From Flectonema sp. DT1601 (lineage: Eukaryota > Euglenozoa > Diplonemea > Diplonemida > Diplonemidae), in the NCBI GenBank assembly GCA_964019425.1, contig OZ025821.1:201001-265000 (forward strand): 64,000 nt of DNA, given 5' to 3'. Numbering within the stretch: position 1 is the first letter of the stretch; every line of letters begins with the position of its first letter. Shown piece after piece: positions 28,176 through 39,215 of the stretch. The notes under the pieces were generated by a model that had not been told where the DNA came from, made no database searches, and saw nothing but the letters and a program-made list of their open reading frames with translations. The position numbers were made by a program, and so were the translations under genes.

Positions 28176-30229
28176 CTAATCATGTTGTTAATCAGAATTT
28201 CTTTTTTTTTTTTGTTTTTTTTCCACTTTTAATACTAATCAAAAGTATAGGTGAAAAGTCTTCCTTTTTTTTTATCCTAATCTTGTTAGGTCTGATACCG
28301 CCCTTTCTTCTTTTTTTTTTCTTCTTCTTGCATTCAACAAATATTTGTTGAGCTCAAAAAGGGAATGTTAGGGCAACACACGTAAACCCCCTTTAAGTTT
28401 CGTACCAGGGTTAAAGCAAGACATCAACAGTACAAATTGTTCGATTTTCTGTAGTTTAAGCTAAAGCCCCAGCAGGTTCTTCTTTTTTTTCTTTTTTTTT
28501 TTTTTTTTTTTCCTCTTTAACAGCTCTTTGATACAGACTAGCAGGGGGAAAAAAAAAATAAAAAAAATAAAATAAAATTCTTCTTCTGATAGAAACAGCG
28601 TTCCAACAACTGCCTGCTGATCGTTTTATAGAAGTCAGTCATCAGTTGTGAAATCAAACCGTTTGTTATTCGGGCTTATCCCATTTCGTTGTTTTGTCGA
28701 TTCTTTATTATTATTTCAACTCATGTTGTCCCCTTGAATTCAGTGTCGTGATATACAGTGAAGACTCTCTGGGTCAGATTTTTTTTTTTTTTTTTTTTTT
28801 TTTTGTTTCCTCCTCAGGTATGCTTTATTCCGAAAAGCTAACATAATAAATATCTCCTAGATTATGCAACCCTCTCAGATTTTCTAACTGAATTCTGGAT
28901 AACGCTACCATAATTTATTTAAGGTGAGTGCTCCGCTGGTAGTGTGCTACGAACTAACAATTTTTGCTAACATATTTTTTTCAAAGAATCGTTGATTTCA
29001 AGCAAGTAATTTGTAGGTGAAACCTACACTCTGCCATATTACATTATACACTGGTTTTGGTTTCCCAGGGCTCACGATTAATTCAAAATTGAATAACTCG
29101 ATTCCGTACTGCACTGAATGACAACACGGAAAAAGAGATGTGTATTGCAGCTAAGTTAGAAACATTTATTACAATGTAAAGGATTTAGAACAACAACATC
29201 AATTATCAAACCTAAACAAACAAGGCAATGCCGAGTCTTCTGTCATCCGTTGTTATGTGTGAGTTAAAACGTCGTACACATCAACTGTAGAAAATGTAGT
29301 TTTTCTTTTTGTTACCCCCTTTCCTTTTTATATTCCTGTGTCAAAAAAAAAAAAAAAAAATAAATTAATATAACAATTACCGCTTTTGAGTAAATAATTA
29401 ATTGCGAAGCTTCTATAAGGATGCTGGTTGCGGTGTATCAAAAAAAAGTACAACTTTTTTTTTAATTTTTTTTTTTTGACTTCTCTTAACCCCACAACGA
29501 AAGATTCCTTCCCAAGGATTCTTTTTCGACGTATTTCTTTTTGATTCTCTCCACGTATATAGACCTCGTCTCGCAGACAAGAGTGGCCATCAATCGTTTT
29601 TTTTAGTTTTTTTTAATATTATTATTTACTTTTTGAGAATATTGTCGTTTGGGGTTCAAAGATGCTGTTCACAGTAATTACTGTTCTCTACCTAAACACT
29701 TATCTCTTATCTAGGTCCGGCGCAGTTATGACCTTAAACTGACTGTCATCTTGCCTGATCCTTTTGGTTTTCATTTCTTGCTGAGTGATATGGCTATGTG
29801 CTGCCCAAATCTTTTGTGGTACATTTCTAAAGCTTTTCGGTAAGCCCACAGTACACTTATAATGCTTTGGACAACTGGGGGTGAACGATCCTCGGTACTG
29901 TTCCGGGGTTTTCTATTTTCTTTCGTGGAGTGTGGGCATATGGCACATGTGGTCGTATTATAAAGAAAGATGTATATGAAAGAAAGAAGATTTTTTGTTT
30001 TTTTCACCTTCCCCCCACTCCCAGATCATTTCTCTTTTATTTTCTTTAGTTGTTTACAACCTGTTAGCCTCTGGGCAAGGTGGAGGCTGGAAGTCGATCA
30101 CTTCCAGCTAATACTATGAAACTACAATCTTCGCGATTGGGTCCTTACTGATGCAGGCTACCCAGACCCCTCGTAGTCATCAGTTTGTATTTTGCTAACT
30201 AAACTAAACTTATCTACTACGGAGACTAA

Positions 30230-31156
30230 GCTTAGCCAGCTATGTTAGCCGTGTCAGTAGACGAGTCAGATTGATTATAACTTTCAGGGGGGATTTATTT
30301 GTTTATCCAGTACCTAAATATTCATACTTGACGGTGGCTTTGGATACCATCCCCGGCTGCATATCAGTCAAATGGACACTTTTGTCCTCACAGTGAGTAC
30401 GTATGTAGGGTCTGTGTGAAGAAAAGTACACACACGGCAGCAGATTTCCAGCTACCCTACTTTAGAGACTACTCCGTATATGTCCTTAAGCATGCTGTTT
30501 TCGTGGGTTCACAACACAACCCGGGAACGCAATACGAGCCCAAGGCGTTGCAGTGGTCCCTTGCTACTTTATATGTCTAATCGCTGTTGTAAGTTCTCTG
30601 TAATCGAAAATAATTAGTTCGATTTACGTTACAACAAACCGTGAACGGTGGTAGTTACATCTTTGAGATCCCTCAGCGTTGTTCTTACAGTTCAACTTTA
30701 TTACTTATTTTAGTATTATAAGGTTTATTACTGTTTTCTACGTTGTTAAAACTATCACTCTTCTCCAACAAGTTTCTATTTTATCTTATTAAGTTACTAT
30801 GCGAAAGTATTTTGGTGACTATTTTCCCCTAACTTTATTCATGTAGGCACTCTTGTTCTCATCTTTCCTTTCATTCGATCTGACTAATGAGTGATTGTGG
30901 TTAACGTTGTTGTTATTGTTATTATTTATTTGCAGGGGTAGAATAAGATAAAATAAGGCTTTTGAAACTACGTATTCCAAACTTCTTGAGATGTTGATTC
31001 ATATCGTATATAAGGATAGAGACTTCAATGACTGTCCTCACCAAAAATTCCCTCAAGTTCTTCGGGGGCTCCGCACCGAGACGAAGCTTAGCCAGCTATG
31101 TTAGCCGTGTCAGTAGACGAGTCAAGTTGGTTATAACTTTCAGGGGGGATTTGTCT
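30230..31156 (+). repeat. pair of dispersed 75-bp repeats
   Basis: The block AAGCTTAGCCAGCTATGTTA ... GTCAGTAGACGAGTCA ... ATAACTTTCAGGGGGGATTT occurs at about 30228-30300 and at 31083-31155, in the same orientation. The second lies just upstream of the phospholipase leader. Confidence 0.8.
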
Positions 31157-31239
31157 GGTTTACTGCTTCATAATTCGTTTGTTTTATTTTTATCTTTTTT
31201 TCCAGTGAGAAAAAAAAAAATATACAAAAAAAAAAAAAA

Positions 31240-31338
31240 ATGATAACAAATAGCATTCTTGGATCCACATGCCTGCTGCTGTTGTCGGGCGTGGCGAGTG
31301 GGGATTCACTCTCAGAAGTTGAACATATTGTCGTATGA
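31240..31338 (+). other. signal-peptide frame upstream of the phospholipase C body
   Basis: An ATG 36 bp after a strong pyrimidine-AG acceptor (TTTTTTTCCAG, near 31204) opens a 32-residue frame with a hydrophobic signal peptide (LGSTCLLLLLSGVASG). It ends LSEVEHIVV and then a stop, just where the phospholipase body starts in another frame. Family members continue from this V-HVV strand into the ENRSFDH metal-binding motif, so this is the true N-terminus of the gene, cut short. Confidence 0.65.
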
Positions 31339-33335
31339 AGGGAGTGAGGGGGTTCAATGATATATCGGCACCGTTGATGCCTGATGGAAAATCACCTTTT
31401 TTTCAACCACATCCTGGAAAAGAGTATTTACTTCCATTTCATGTTTTATTGAAAAACACATCAGCGACATGTATGGAAGCTCCGACCATGACATACAACG
31501 TTGATATCAGAATGTGGAATGAGGGTAAGATGAATGCTTGGAACACAGCAAGAAATCCAGGCTTTGGAATGGCTCATTTCAACAGAGAAGACTTGCCTTA
31601 CTATTATGCTCTTGGAGATAATTTTTTAATTGGAGATATGTACTTTCAGTCAACTTTTACACCGACGAACCCAAACAGATTTAATCTATTCTCAGGATCG
31701 AATGGCCTGTCTGTAGATTCCAAACACAACATCCCAGACGACACTCAGCCTACTTCAGGTGTCAATTGGACTACAATGGCTGAGATATTAGAAGCGAAGA
31801 ACATCAGTTGGAAAGTATACCAACAAGAGGATAACTTTAATGACAATGGATTTGCTTGGTTTGATCAGTTCAAATCATCTAAACCAGGATCACCTTTATA
31901 TGATAAAGGATTAGTAAGGAGTAATGATCTGGTTGAGGAATTCAAAAATGATATTTTAAACGACAGTCTTCCAGGTGTTTCTTGGATTGTTGGACCATCA
32001 GATCTCTCAGAACACGCAACTCATCATCCTGAAGACGGAGAAGACTTATCAGCTCGACTTATAAAATTATTTGCATCTCCAGAGGCAGCTGATGTTTACA
32101 AGAAAACTGTATTCATACTAAACTATGATGAGGGTGGTCAATTCTATGATCATATGTGGACACCAACAGCTCCAATGTCTAAGAATGATGATGAGAATAC
32201 TATCACAACAAAGGGTGAAGTTACAAATAATGAACAATTTGGTATTCCGAAAGGCAATCCGATAGGACCAGGATTTAGAGTCCCACTCTTTATCATTTCA
32301 CCTTGGACGCGTAGGAATGGAGGAATAGTTTATAGTGAAGTTAGCGATCATACTTCAGTTCTTAAACTAATTGAGAAACGTTTTAATGTTTCGATTCCAA
32401 CCATCTCACCTTGGAGACGTGCTGTGATGAGTGATCTGACTAATGCTTTTGATTTTAAAAACCCTGACTACACTATGCCTGTGTTTCCAAACACAAGTAA
32501 CGATACTAATCAGTCAAAGGCTGAATGCGATTCAAATCCTCCTCCAAAACTTCCGACTACTCAGATAATTCCAACTCAAGAAGTTGGTACTAAAACATCG
32601 AGAGCATTGCCGTATAACTTCAACGTCTCTGATTTGATTAGTAAGAAAACAATTACACTTACGATGAGGAATATTGGAGCAAAATCAGCTTTTGTATCTT
32701 CTCCAGCAGTTGTTTTTCATGTCTACGACTACCTCTCTCTGTCGAGTCCTCCAAAAAAATACACAATTGAATCAGGGAAACTATTGGAGGATACTTGGGA
32801 CTTCCACACAGATTCTTACAACCTTAGCCTTCACGGTCCTAACGGTTTTGTGAGAACTTTTGCAAGCAACTTTGCTGTGAATGATTTCACTGTTCAAATG
32901 GTGGAGATGACATCAACCAGATCTGTTCTGTTTGATATCAAGTGTGTCTCAAGTGATGTTTGTAGTAATGAACTGATAATAGAAGACATGTCATCTGGTG
33001 CGGTTATTAACAAACACAATAAGAAGCTTCAATCCGGTGAATCGTTTGTTAAAAAATTCAACGTTTCGATGTCAGGAAATTGGTATGATTTCCGCATCCA
33101 AACGTCTACTTTTGAGCGCCGTTTTATGGGACGTCTTGAAACCGGAGCTGACTCAATCACCGACCCTGCTATGGCTGTTCCTATTGTGAAGACTGCCGAT
33201 CCGTTTCCAAAGGAATTCATATCATTTGTTATCAACAGTTTTATAAAATCAAACAAAACAACAAACCCAATGTGCACTCTTCCTTACTATGAGGCGTTTG
33301 GTTATGTTAAAGATTCATGCCTTGAAACCCGTTGA
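31335..33335 (+). CDS. phosphocholine-type phospholipase C homologue lacking the ENRSFD motif
   Basis: 666 codons in frame with GVRGFND, a block that follows the catalytic ENRSFDH motif in phosphoesterase-family phospholipases C (PlcN/PlcH, AcpA superfamily). Later signature blocks are present: TPTNPNRFNLFSG, VFILNYDEGGQFYDH (metal ligands) and GFRVPLFIISPW...VSDHTSVLKLIE. A C-terminal beta-rich domain like the family's repeated C-terminal domain follows (ALPYNFNV onward). It would hydrolyse phosphocholine lipids outside the cell or in a lysosome. The signal peptide and first strand are in another frame (31240-31338), and the ENRSFDH segment of about 14 residues is absent, consistent with a loss of about 43 bp. 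It is either a recent pseudogene or an assembly error, since the rest is intact. Such genes are common in bacteria and may be transferred here. Confidence 0.75.
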   Translation: MKGVRGFNDISAPLMPDGKSPFFQPHPGKEYLLPFHVLLKNTSATCMEAPTMTYNVDIRMWNEGKMNAWNTARNPGFGMAHFNREDLPYYYALGDNFLIGDMYFQSTFTPTNPNRFNLFSGSNGLSVDSKHNIPDDTQPTSGVNWTTMAEILEAKNISWKVYQQEDNFNDNGFAWFDQFKSSKPGSPLYDKGLVRSNDLVEEFKNDILNDSLPGVSWIVGPSDLSEHATHHPEDGEDLSARLIKLFASPEAADVYKKTVFILNYDEGGQFYDHMWTPTAPMSKNDDENTITTKGEVTNNEQFGIPKGNPIGPGFRVPLFIISPWTRRNGGIVYSEVSDHTSVLKLIEKRFNVSIPTISPWRRAVMSDLTNAFDFKNPDYTMPVFPNTSNDTNQSKAECDSNPPPKLPTTQIIPTQEVGTKTSRALPYNFNVSDLISKKTITLTMRNIGAKSAFVSSPAVVFHVYDYLSLSSPPKKYTIESGKLLEDTWDFHTDSYNLSLHGPNGFVRTFASNFAVNDFTVQMVEMTSTRSVLFDIKCVSSDVCSNELIIEDMSSGAVINKHNKKLQSGESFVKKFNVSMSGNWYDFRIQTSTFERRFMGRLETGADSITDPAMAVPIVKTADPFPKEFISFVINSFIKSNKTTNPMCTLPYYEAFGYVKDSCLETR

Positions 33336-33453
33336 GGTTTTTTTTTTTTTTTTTTTTTTTTAAACGGGTCTCAAAAAGTATGGGAAAAAAATATGATTAT
33401 ATTTATTTTTTTTCCTGTACTCAAAAAAACTTACTAAAAATATACTATTTCTT

Positions 33454-33707
33454 GCTAAGACAGGAGCTCCGCAAATCTGGGCCTTCTATAGAGAACGCTG
33501 TCAAATGGAAAGAAGCAAGAACGAGAATGAAAAGGATTTTCCGAATGTATCGGAATCTAGAAAAGAAAAATTTATTCAAAAAATTACAAGATAAATTTCG
33601 TCAAAATCCGTTTACTGCCATAAAAGAAGAACTCCAAAAAGAAGATCCTCAACCCCCCTCCCTTGATATTCCAGAGGAAAAAATACTTGAACATTTTAAA
33701 AACAATT
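33454..33707 (+). mobile_element. internal fragment of the zinc-finger non-LTR element
   Basis: Nearly identical, in opposite orientation, to about 2170-2428: it encodes RQELRKSGPSIENAVKWKEA up to IEHFKNNY. It has neither the 5' nor the 3' end of the element, which is unusual for simple retrotransposition and suggests capture by recombination. Confidence 0.8.
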
Positions 33708-33711
33708 ACGC

Positions 33712-33950
33712 ATAGGTTCTACATGTCACTGTGTAGAATCGCTGCATCAGAGGCACATGTTGAACGGACATTCAAAGTGACATCCCGCCTACTGACAAAG
33801 CAGCGATCAAGAATGGTTCACAGACATGTTGATGCTATGCTGCAAGTAGCATGCAACATGTTTAAGGTGTGTGCTGCTGACCCAATAAGGAAGAAGACAA
33901 AAAAAGCAGAAGGCCCTGCTGTGAAGAGGGTTAAAGACGAACTTTCCTAA
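33712..33950 (+). pseudogene. hAT transposase C-terminal fragment
   Basis: The frame joined to the preceding fragment encodes SLCRIAASEAHVERTFKVTS, LLTKQRSRMVHRHVDAML and a basic tail ending VKDELS. This matches the hAT C-terminal dimerisation region (pattern S..VER.F......T..R..L....V; family knowledge). The rest of the transposase is missing. Confidence 0.65.
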
Positions 33951-34483
33951 GTTTAATAATTCCTTTCTACCCTCTTCTAATAACTGATATCACATGTCTT
34001 TCTAGCTTGTATTTTACTACTTCTGTGGTATAATTATTTAGTGAATTTATAGATATCTCCTCCTTTTAGTGACATTTTTTTAATCCAGGTAGGGAAAATG
34101 TGTGTTAAGGCAAGTATGGTGAATAATCATACTCAGTGTTGATTGTAATAAGTAATAATTTGCCTGTCATATCAAAAAAAAAAAATATATTTCTCTCCCA
34201 ACAGTACATATAGTTGAATTATGAAATGTTATCTTTGTAGATACCAGGTTGCGCAAATATCGAAAAATCACGTCACTTAACAGCTTAAATGAGCCAAAAA
34301 ACACACAAAAACCTGTAGTGGTGGATACTGGAATATTATAATTGGTGATTTTTTATTTTTTCCACACTTTTTTCCCCCACAAAACCAAAAAAAAAATATC
34401 AAAAAAGTACAGAAACATGCCAAAATTAAAAAAAAAAAAAAATTTCAAAAAAAAGCTAAATAGCTTTAGCTTTTTGAACAAGT
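33951..34483. other. AT-rich spacer
   Basis: No gene, RNA or repeat recognised. Confidence 0.4.
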
Positions 34484-34857
34484 ATGCTGGTAGAGGTGCT
34501 TGTGTTGCAACAACGACAGGCAGGAATCAGCGAAATTCTGATAAGCAGGCTAACAAAGCATGCAGACTTCACCACTATCAAGCACAACCCTCAGATATGG
34601 GGGAAATCCTATTGCAATGGTCAGAGCACTGAGAACAGGGGATGTCACTCGTTTCCTATGAGGAGGAGTATTGGACAATCGGACGAGCGAGAAGTAATTC
34701 GGAAATGTCAACTCAATTCACACCTCGTTCGAAAAGTACTCGTTTACCCATCACACCTGATGAACTATCTGCACCATGTCGTGTCTCAAATATATCCTTT
34801 TTCCAAGACAGTGTCAATGTTGCGGAAGGCTGCACGCGCACTACACTGACGCATTAA
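34484..34857 (+). pseudogene. decayed tyrosine-recombinase retroelement, recombinase/RT junction
   Basis: The frame at 34484 gives EILISRLTKHADFTTIKHN, matching ELISRLAKHKTISPLSD at the end of the recombinase (6047-7504). A second frame gives FTPRSKSTRLPITPDELSAP, matching FTHRSKSTRIPTTAEEIASP at the start of the RT. The order is the same as in the complete element, but diverged, frameshifted and on the + strand, so this is an old relic of a related family. Confidence 0.65.
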
Positions 34858-35369
34858 ACGAGTCTGATTGGCATCCGCCAACCGTAGGTATCAAAACCGA
34901 TGTCAACGCGACTCTAGGACGCCTGAACACGAGCATGACCAAGCCTTGTTCCGGGAATACTCGAGCGAAGTATTTTCAGAGCAGCCACTATAGCCAGCAA
35001 TGATCTCAACCTGCGGCATGAGATATAAAAAATAATACCCGCCTAACACCAAATCCGAGCTCACCACCCCGATGTTAAAAGAAAAGAGTGCAAGAGAGTG
35101 ACAACGAAGAGACTGCCATCGGTCCAGCTGCGAGTATCCTGTAACTGTGTGTGGTTTGATTTTATTATTATAATAATAATAATGACATCGAAGTTGGACT
35201 CCTTCGTCTACATGCTGCGCATCACGAAACTATCCAAATACTCAATCCGGTACTGGAGCTAAGTAAAAGAGTGCAAGCACTAGAGAGAACAGACAACGAA
35301 ATCACAAAAATCGAAGTCTAATCGATCTGTGACAGCTCGTTGCCACAGGTAACGGCGGTAGTTTTTTTT
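34858..35369. other. spacer with a possible coiled-coil relic
   Basis: Around 35178-35321 one + frame without a Met reads DIEVGLLRLHAAHHETIQI ... LSKRVQALERTDNEITKIEV then a stop, a plausible coiled coil of a decayed gene or retroelement. Otherwise unassigned. Confidence 0.3.
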
Positions 35370-35889
35370 CTCTTTTTTTTGAACCCCCCCCACCTGCTCT
35401 GAGACAGAGGATACAATTGAAGTCACTGCAGCTGGCCCCGCATCACCACAACATAAAGAGTCAAAAGAAAATTCCAATCAAATACCCCACGACACCACTA
35501 GGAGTAAATCAAAAAGACACCTTTCAGAAAGCAGCAACGATACACCAAATCTAAGATCTAAACCAACTGGTAGAGTTACTAAGAGAGGTAAAAGCCATGT
35601 GTCTGGGGAAAATGACTACGATGATGATACTGAAGATACAGATGACTCTGGTACTTCGATACTTCCTACTCAAACATTAACATCATCGACTGATGAACAA
35701 CAACAGGATAAGATAACTAAAAGTTTACAGCAAGGTAAAAGAGGAATTTCAGAGAAAATGTTAAGATCAATCAGTACAGATAATGAACCTTGTCTAAACT
35801 CTGCAAACAATCTCGCTAAAGATAAATATGTGAAGAAAAGACAACGCTGCAATGGTTGCGGCATTAGTAGTGTGCTACGAACTAGCTAG
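35370..35889 (+). CDS. disordered charged protein fragment, start missing
   Basis: An open frame from a T/C tract at about 35370 to a stop at 35889; the first Met is only at 35599. Ser/Lys/Asp-rich and likely disordered (SKSKRHLSESSND, YDDDTEDTDDSG), ending KKRQRCNGCGISS. The upstream T-rich tract suggests an exon behind an acceptor, and a GTAGTG near the end could be a donor, so this may be an internal exon of a larger gene. The last bases (AGTGTGCTACGAACTA) also occur at 28938. Family unknown. Confidence 0.35.
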
Positions 35890-35926
35890 AATAAGAGCTT
35901 TTTTTTTCTTTTAGCTTCGGTTAAGT

Positions 35927-36140
35927 GTAAGTTGTAACGGACTACAGGGCATGGGGCGCTCAACCTGTTAGTACATGGTTCCTGAATTACCAGATTCGAC
36001 AACGTCTTCTGGTCAGTAAGACAAGAAATATAGTTTTCTCTTTTTATGTTTACTTTTTTTCTAAACGTACCCTTTCTTTGATTAACAACTATAAATATTT
36101 TCCAGTCAAGTACTTGATATTAATTTTGTTTTAATACCAC
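35927..36140 (+). repeat. dispersed repeat family F, copy 1
   Basis: GTAAGTTGTAACGGACTACA, CAGATTCGAC, TTTGATTAACAACTA and CAGTCAAGTACTTGATATTA (with palindrome TCAAGTACTTGA). It matches 58597-58832 over its length, 46530-46640 in its 3' half and 61912-61990 in its 5' half. Confidence 0.8.
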
Positions 36141-36511
36141 ATCCGAAGAGAGAAAAAGCTCTTCTTAATGTTTTTACGATAATAAGTTCAATGTTCCAGC
36201 ATTCAGCATTATCATTCGAACATTCAGCCTTGAGAAAGTATCGTGAGCTACATACGTTGATAAGACAGTTAGCAAAGCACGAGGCGGCAGACGGTCCATT
36301 TCTTGTTGCCGGAAGATACAACAAACAGGAAAATGATAACATGTATTTGATGTGCATTCTCACATCACATCAATGTAGTCGTTATTCTACATGCAGTACT
36401 GTTTCATTCAGAAGTATTGTGTTGGGATTCAATCAGGATCATCTTATTCAGTCAGCGGAGAGTTCTAGCAAAGCATCACTGCTGGAGTCTTTTCCGTTGT
36501 TATTTAGTTGA
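36134..36511 (+). CDS. hypothetical ORF or exon
   Basis: An open frame of about 125 codons (first Met at 36191) reading PHPKREKALLNVFTIISSMF, then FEHSALRKYRELHTLIRQLA and DGPFLVAGRYNKQENDNMYL. Its composition is protein-like, with helical and strand-like segments, better than chance frames nearby. It directly follows repeat copy F1, as the last exon of the EF-hand gene follows F4. It may be the end of a gene whose earlier exon is 35370-35889. Not recognised. Confidence 0.35.
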   Translation: MPHPKREKALLNVFTIISSMFQHSALSFEHSALRKYRELHTLIRQLAKHEAADGPFLVAGRYNKQENDNMYLMCILTSHQCSRYSTCSTVSFRSIVLGFNQDHLIQSAESSSKASLLESFPLLFS

Positions 36512-36918
36512 ATTTCGTAACGGTGTTCACCACAAATATTCACTATAGGCTTTAGTTGAGCCTCCTGTTCAAGTCGAAAAAGAGACGGTATTAAGGTATG
36601 TGCAATGGTGAGTGGTCGTCATTCAGGTGATGTCGATTTTGAACCTTTTACATAGAGCTCTCAATGTAGCTATAGCGATTCTTAATGCTGCAACATCTGC
36701 CTCCGAAAATTCATTTTTTCGTAAAAAAAAATGTTGTTCTTCAGTTTTTTTTTTGCTCCACAGGCACCGCAGTTGCATGAAATAATGAGACATACATGTA
36801 CAACATGAAGGAAGCAGAAGTAACAACATAAAGGGTAGTTGTAGTAGTCTTAGTATGCATATAAAAATTGTATTTTAATGTTTCTTTATCCCTACAGAAG
36901 ATTAGATAGTAATTAAAG
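36512..36918. other. spacer upstream of ATP synthase gamma
   Basis: AT-rich. CCTCCTGTTCAAGTC at about 36561 is shared with the 100-bp satellite unit at 42705-44552. A TTTCTTTATCCCTACAG acceptor-like site ends 20 bp before the next ATG. Confidence 0.45.
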
Positions 36919-38058
36919 ATGTCCGGAAAGCTCAATTTCTACAAAAGTAAGTTGGATGGTTACAAGAAATTCTACCAGATTGTCAGCACCATTAAGAGAA
37001 TTGCGCTGTCAAAGTACCAATTTGGAATTGCAAGAGTTAACACAAGAGACTACACTCTGAGATACTCGAAGAAGTCTTTCGACCCTATCTTCGGTGGCAG
37101 AGATGAGGATACCCTGTGCACAGAGTTCCCAACCACATACGTTCCTATTGGTACAAACAGAGGTAACTGTGGTCCTCTGAACTCCTCCAACTACAGATAC
37201 ATCAACGCCATCATTGACCAGACAGCGGGTAAGGGAGTGTCCATCTATAACATTGGTAAAAAGGGTCTTGACGCTATCCCAAAACTTATGCCTGAGCACT
37301 ACAAACTGTCATTGATCAACCCAGACAAGCAGGCCAAGTCCTTCGTTTGGGCAAACTTCGTGAGCGAGCACGTCTCATCAGTTGAGGATTCTGAGAGAAT
37401 TCAGGTGTGTTATTTAAATCTTTTTGCGGTGAACTGAAAAAATCATGCGATCAACAAACCAACAAAACAAAACTAGGTTATTTTCAACCGTTTTATGAGT
37501 GCTGGTTCCCAGATCCACTCAGTGTACAACATTCCAAGCTTCGCAAAGTTTACTGAGCACCTTCTTGAAAGCTCACAAAACGAGCCAGCTGAGAACAGCA
37601 ACTACAGAATGGCAAACGCTCTCTTAGACATGGAGGAAGACGATGTTAAGGATTTCTATGAGTTCCACAAGTCGCTTGTTATTTTGAACGCAGTTTGCGA
37701 AAACGAGTTGTCTGAGTATGTTTTACAGTTTATTTTTATTCTATTACAAGAGGGTTGACATCGTAATAAAATCCTTTCTTTAAAACGTGTCTGGGAACTG
37801 GTCTGTCGAGTGCTCGTTGTGTTGCATGTTACCAAATATAATTATTAACAAAACAGGCACGCTGCACGTATCGTTGCTGTTGAAGGTCAGTTGACTAACA
37901 TTGCCCAGCTTCGTGATAGCACTCAAATGTTGTTCAACAAAACTCGTCAGGGTGCTATTACTACCGCCCTTATCGAGATTCTGTCAGCTATGACTGCGAT
38001 GGCTGACGCACAAAAGGGATCTGGTATCACCAAGGACGAGTTCTGGCTCACTGCCTAG
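36919..38058 (+). CDS. ATP synthase gamma subunit, mitochondrial, three exons
   Basis: Exons 36919-37404, 37477-37715 and 37857-38058 join to 308 residues. Intron 1 (GTGTGT...ACTAG) is phase 0 and intron 2 (GTATGT...AACAG) phase 2; both removals restore the frame. The protein starts SGKLNFYKSKLDGYKKFY and has NTRDYTLRYS, PITTNRG-like PIGTNRGNCGPLN and, across exon junctions, VIFNRFMSAG and ENELSEHAARIVAVEGQLTN. The last blocks closely follow trypanosomatid gamma subunits, not the opisthokont form (family knowledge). It is the rotating shaft of F1 in the mitochondrial matrix. No obvious presequence is seen, as in trypanosomatids. The pyrimidine-AG 20 bp upstream fits trans-splicing. Most diagnostic gene for the organism. 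Confidence 0.9.
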
Positions 38059-39215
38059 GACGTTTAAGCAAAAGAGTGTTTTGTTCCCTTCCCCTTTTTC
38101 TTTTCCCCATTTTTATATTTCTCTTTCCGGTATGGGTGTGTTGGGGGGGGGGCAGCCGCAGCCTAGAGAGTCGGACAAGGAAGGGTCGCAAGTTTTTCAA
38201 ATCTTTTTTATTCCCCGTTTTTCCCATTGAGAGTATGTCATCGATGAAATGAAAAAAGAAAATAGTAGTAAACTAGAAGGGGAAATTCTTTTGGAAAAAA
38301 AACAATAATAAAAAAAAAAAAAAAAAAAGGGACTTTTTTCTTTTCTTTTACAGGGCTTTTTTTTGACTTTTTCTTTTGTCTACGGAATGAAGTCTTTAAG
38401 TGTAGTTTTTTTCTTTTCTTTTACTTGCTACTGCTTATTGCGACCACCCCAGCCCCTTGTCCCTTTGGGCGTTTTTTTTTATATCATACGGCTTTTATCG
38501 GCATTGTGTCCATTTTGGTAAATTGTGTTGCACAAAATTAGTTATTATTATTATTATTTTAATCTTTTATTTTCTTACAGTGTGCATCGTGTATCAAACG
38601 CACGTAATATCAAAGAAGGTTTAGAAAGCATTGTGCTGTTGATGTAAACACGCCCTTTCTCTCAGCAAAAGTGAAATGCCCTTCTACATGGTAGGGAGCA
38701 TGTCTGAAAGGTACAAGCGATGGGATGGTCCTTGGCATGGAAAGGGTGCGGCATGTTTGAAGTCTTCAGTAGGGAGGTCTCCTCTTGATGATGACGGTGG
38801 CGGAGGGATACAAGTACACAATTCAAATGCCGACTTTTTGACTCATGCTGGACAAGTTATGTGGGATGACTGAGGATCTGTTCAATCAGAGCGTACCATT
38901 CACATGAGGAGGGTTTACAAAAATTGCATGGCGATCGATTGGTGTTGCAGTGATACCTACACCAGGTGCATTCCTGTTCCTGTGCTTGTAAGTGGGTTTC
39001 TTCTCTCTGGATGAGTTTTATGTATTTAATTTTAAACTATTAAATTCAAATAGAACTTTCAAATAAATATGTTACTGAAAGGTTTGATGTTAGGAAGAAG
39101 GACTTACGAGTGTCACAGATTTAACTTCGGGAGGTACTATTTCGGGGAATCTGTTTGGTTTTCTTAATTTCTTTGTGAATTCTTTTCCAGGAACCGAAAT
39201 CGGACAATCAACATC
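38059..39215. other. spacer between ATP synthase gamma and the RhoGAP-like gene
   Basis: Poly-pyrimidine and homopolymer stretches. A 65-codon frame at 38676-38873 (SERYKRWDGPWHGKGAA) is the only protein-like piece, but it has no family. TTCTTTTCCAG lies 24 bp before the next ATG. Confidence 0.4.

Larger units (their letters stand above)
26112..31239. other. 5-kb spacer with no supported gene
   Basis: Homopolymer-rich intergenic DNA. It holds a 154-bp tandem duplication (27727-28034) and one half of a repeated 75-bp block (30230-30304). A hairpin CTGGAAGT-CGATC-ACTTCCAG lies at about 30088-30108. Small exons or RNA genes could be hidden here, but no frame or RNA motif is convincing. Confidence 0.4.

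Noticed and set aside
31335-33335. Bacterial contamination, because of the phospholipase C homologue
   Set aside because: Codon and base composition and the flanking homopolymers match neighbouring genes, and the leader has the same pyrimidine-AG as other host genes.
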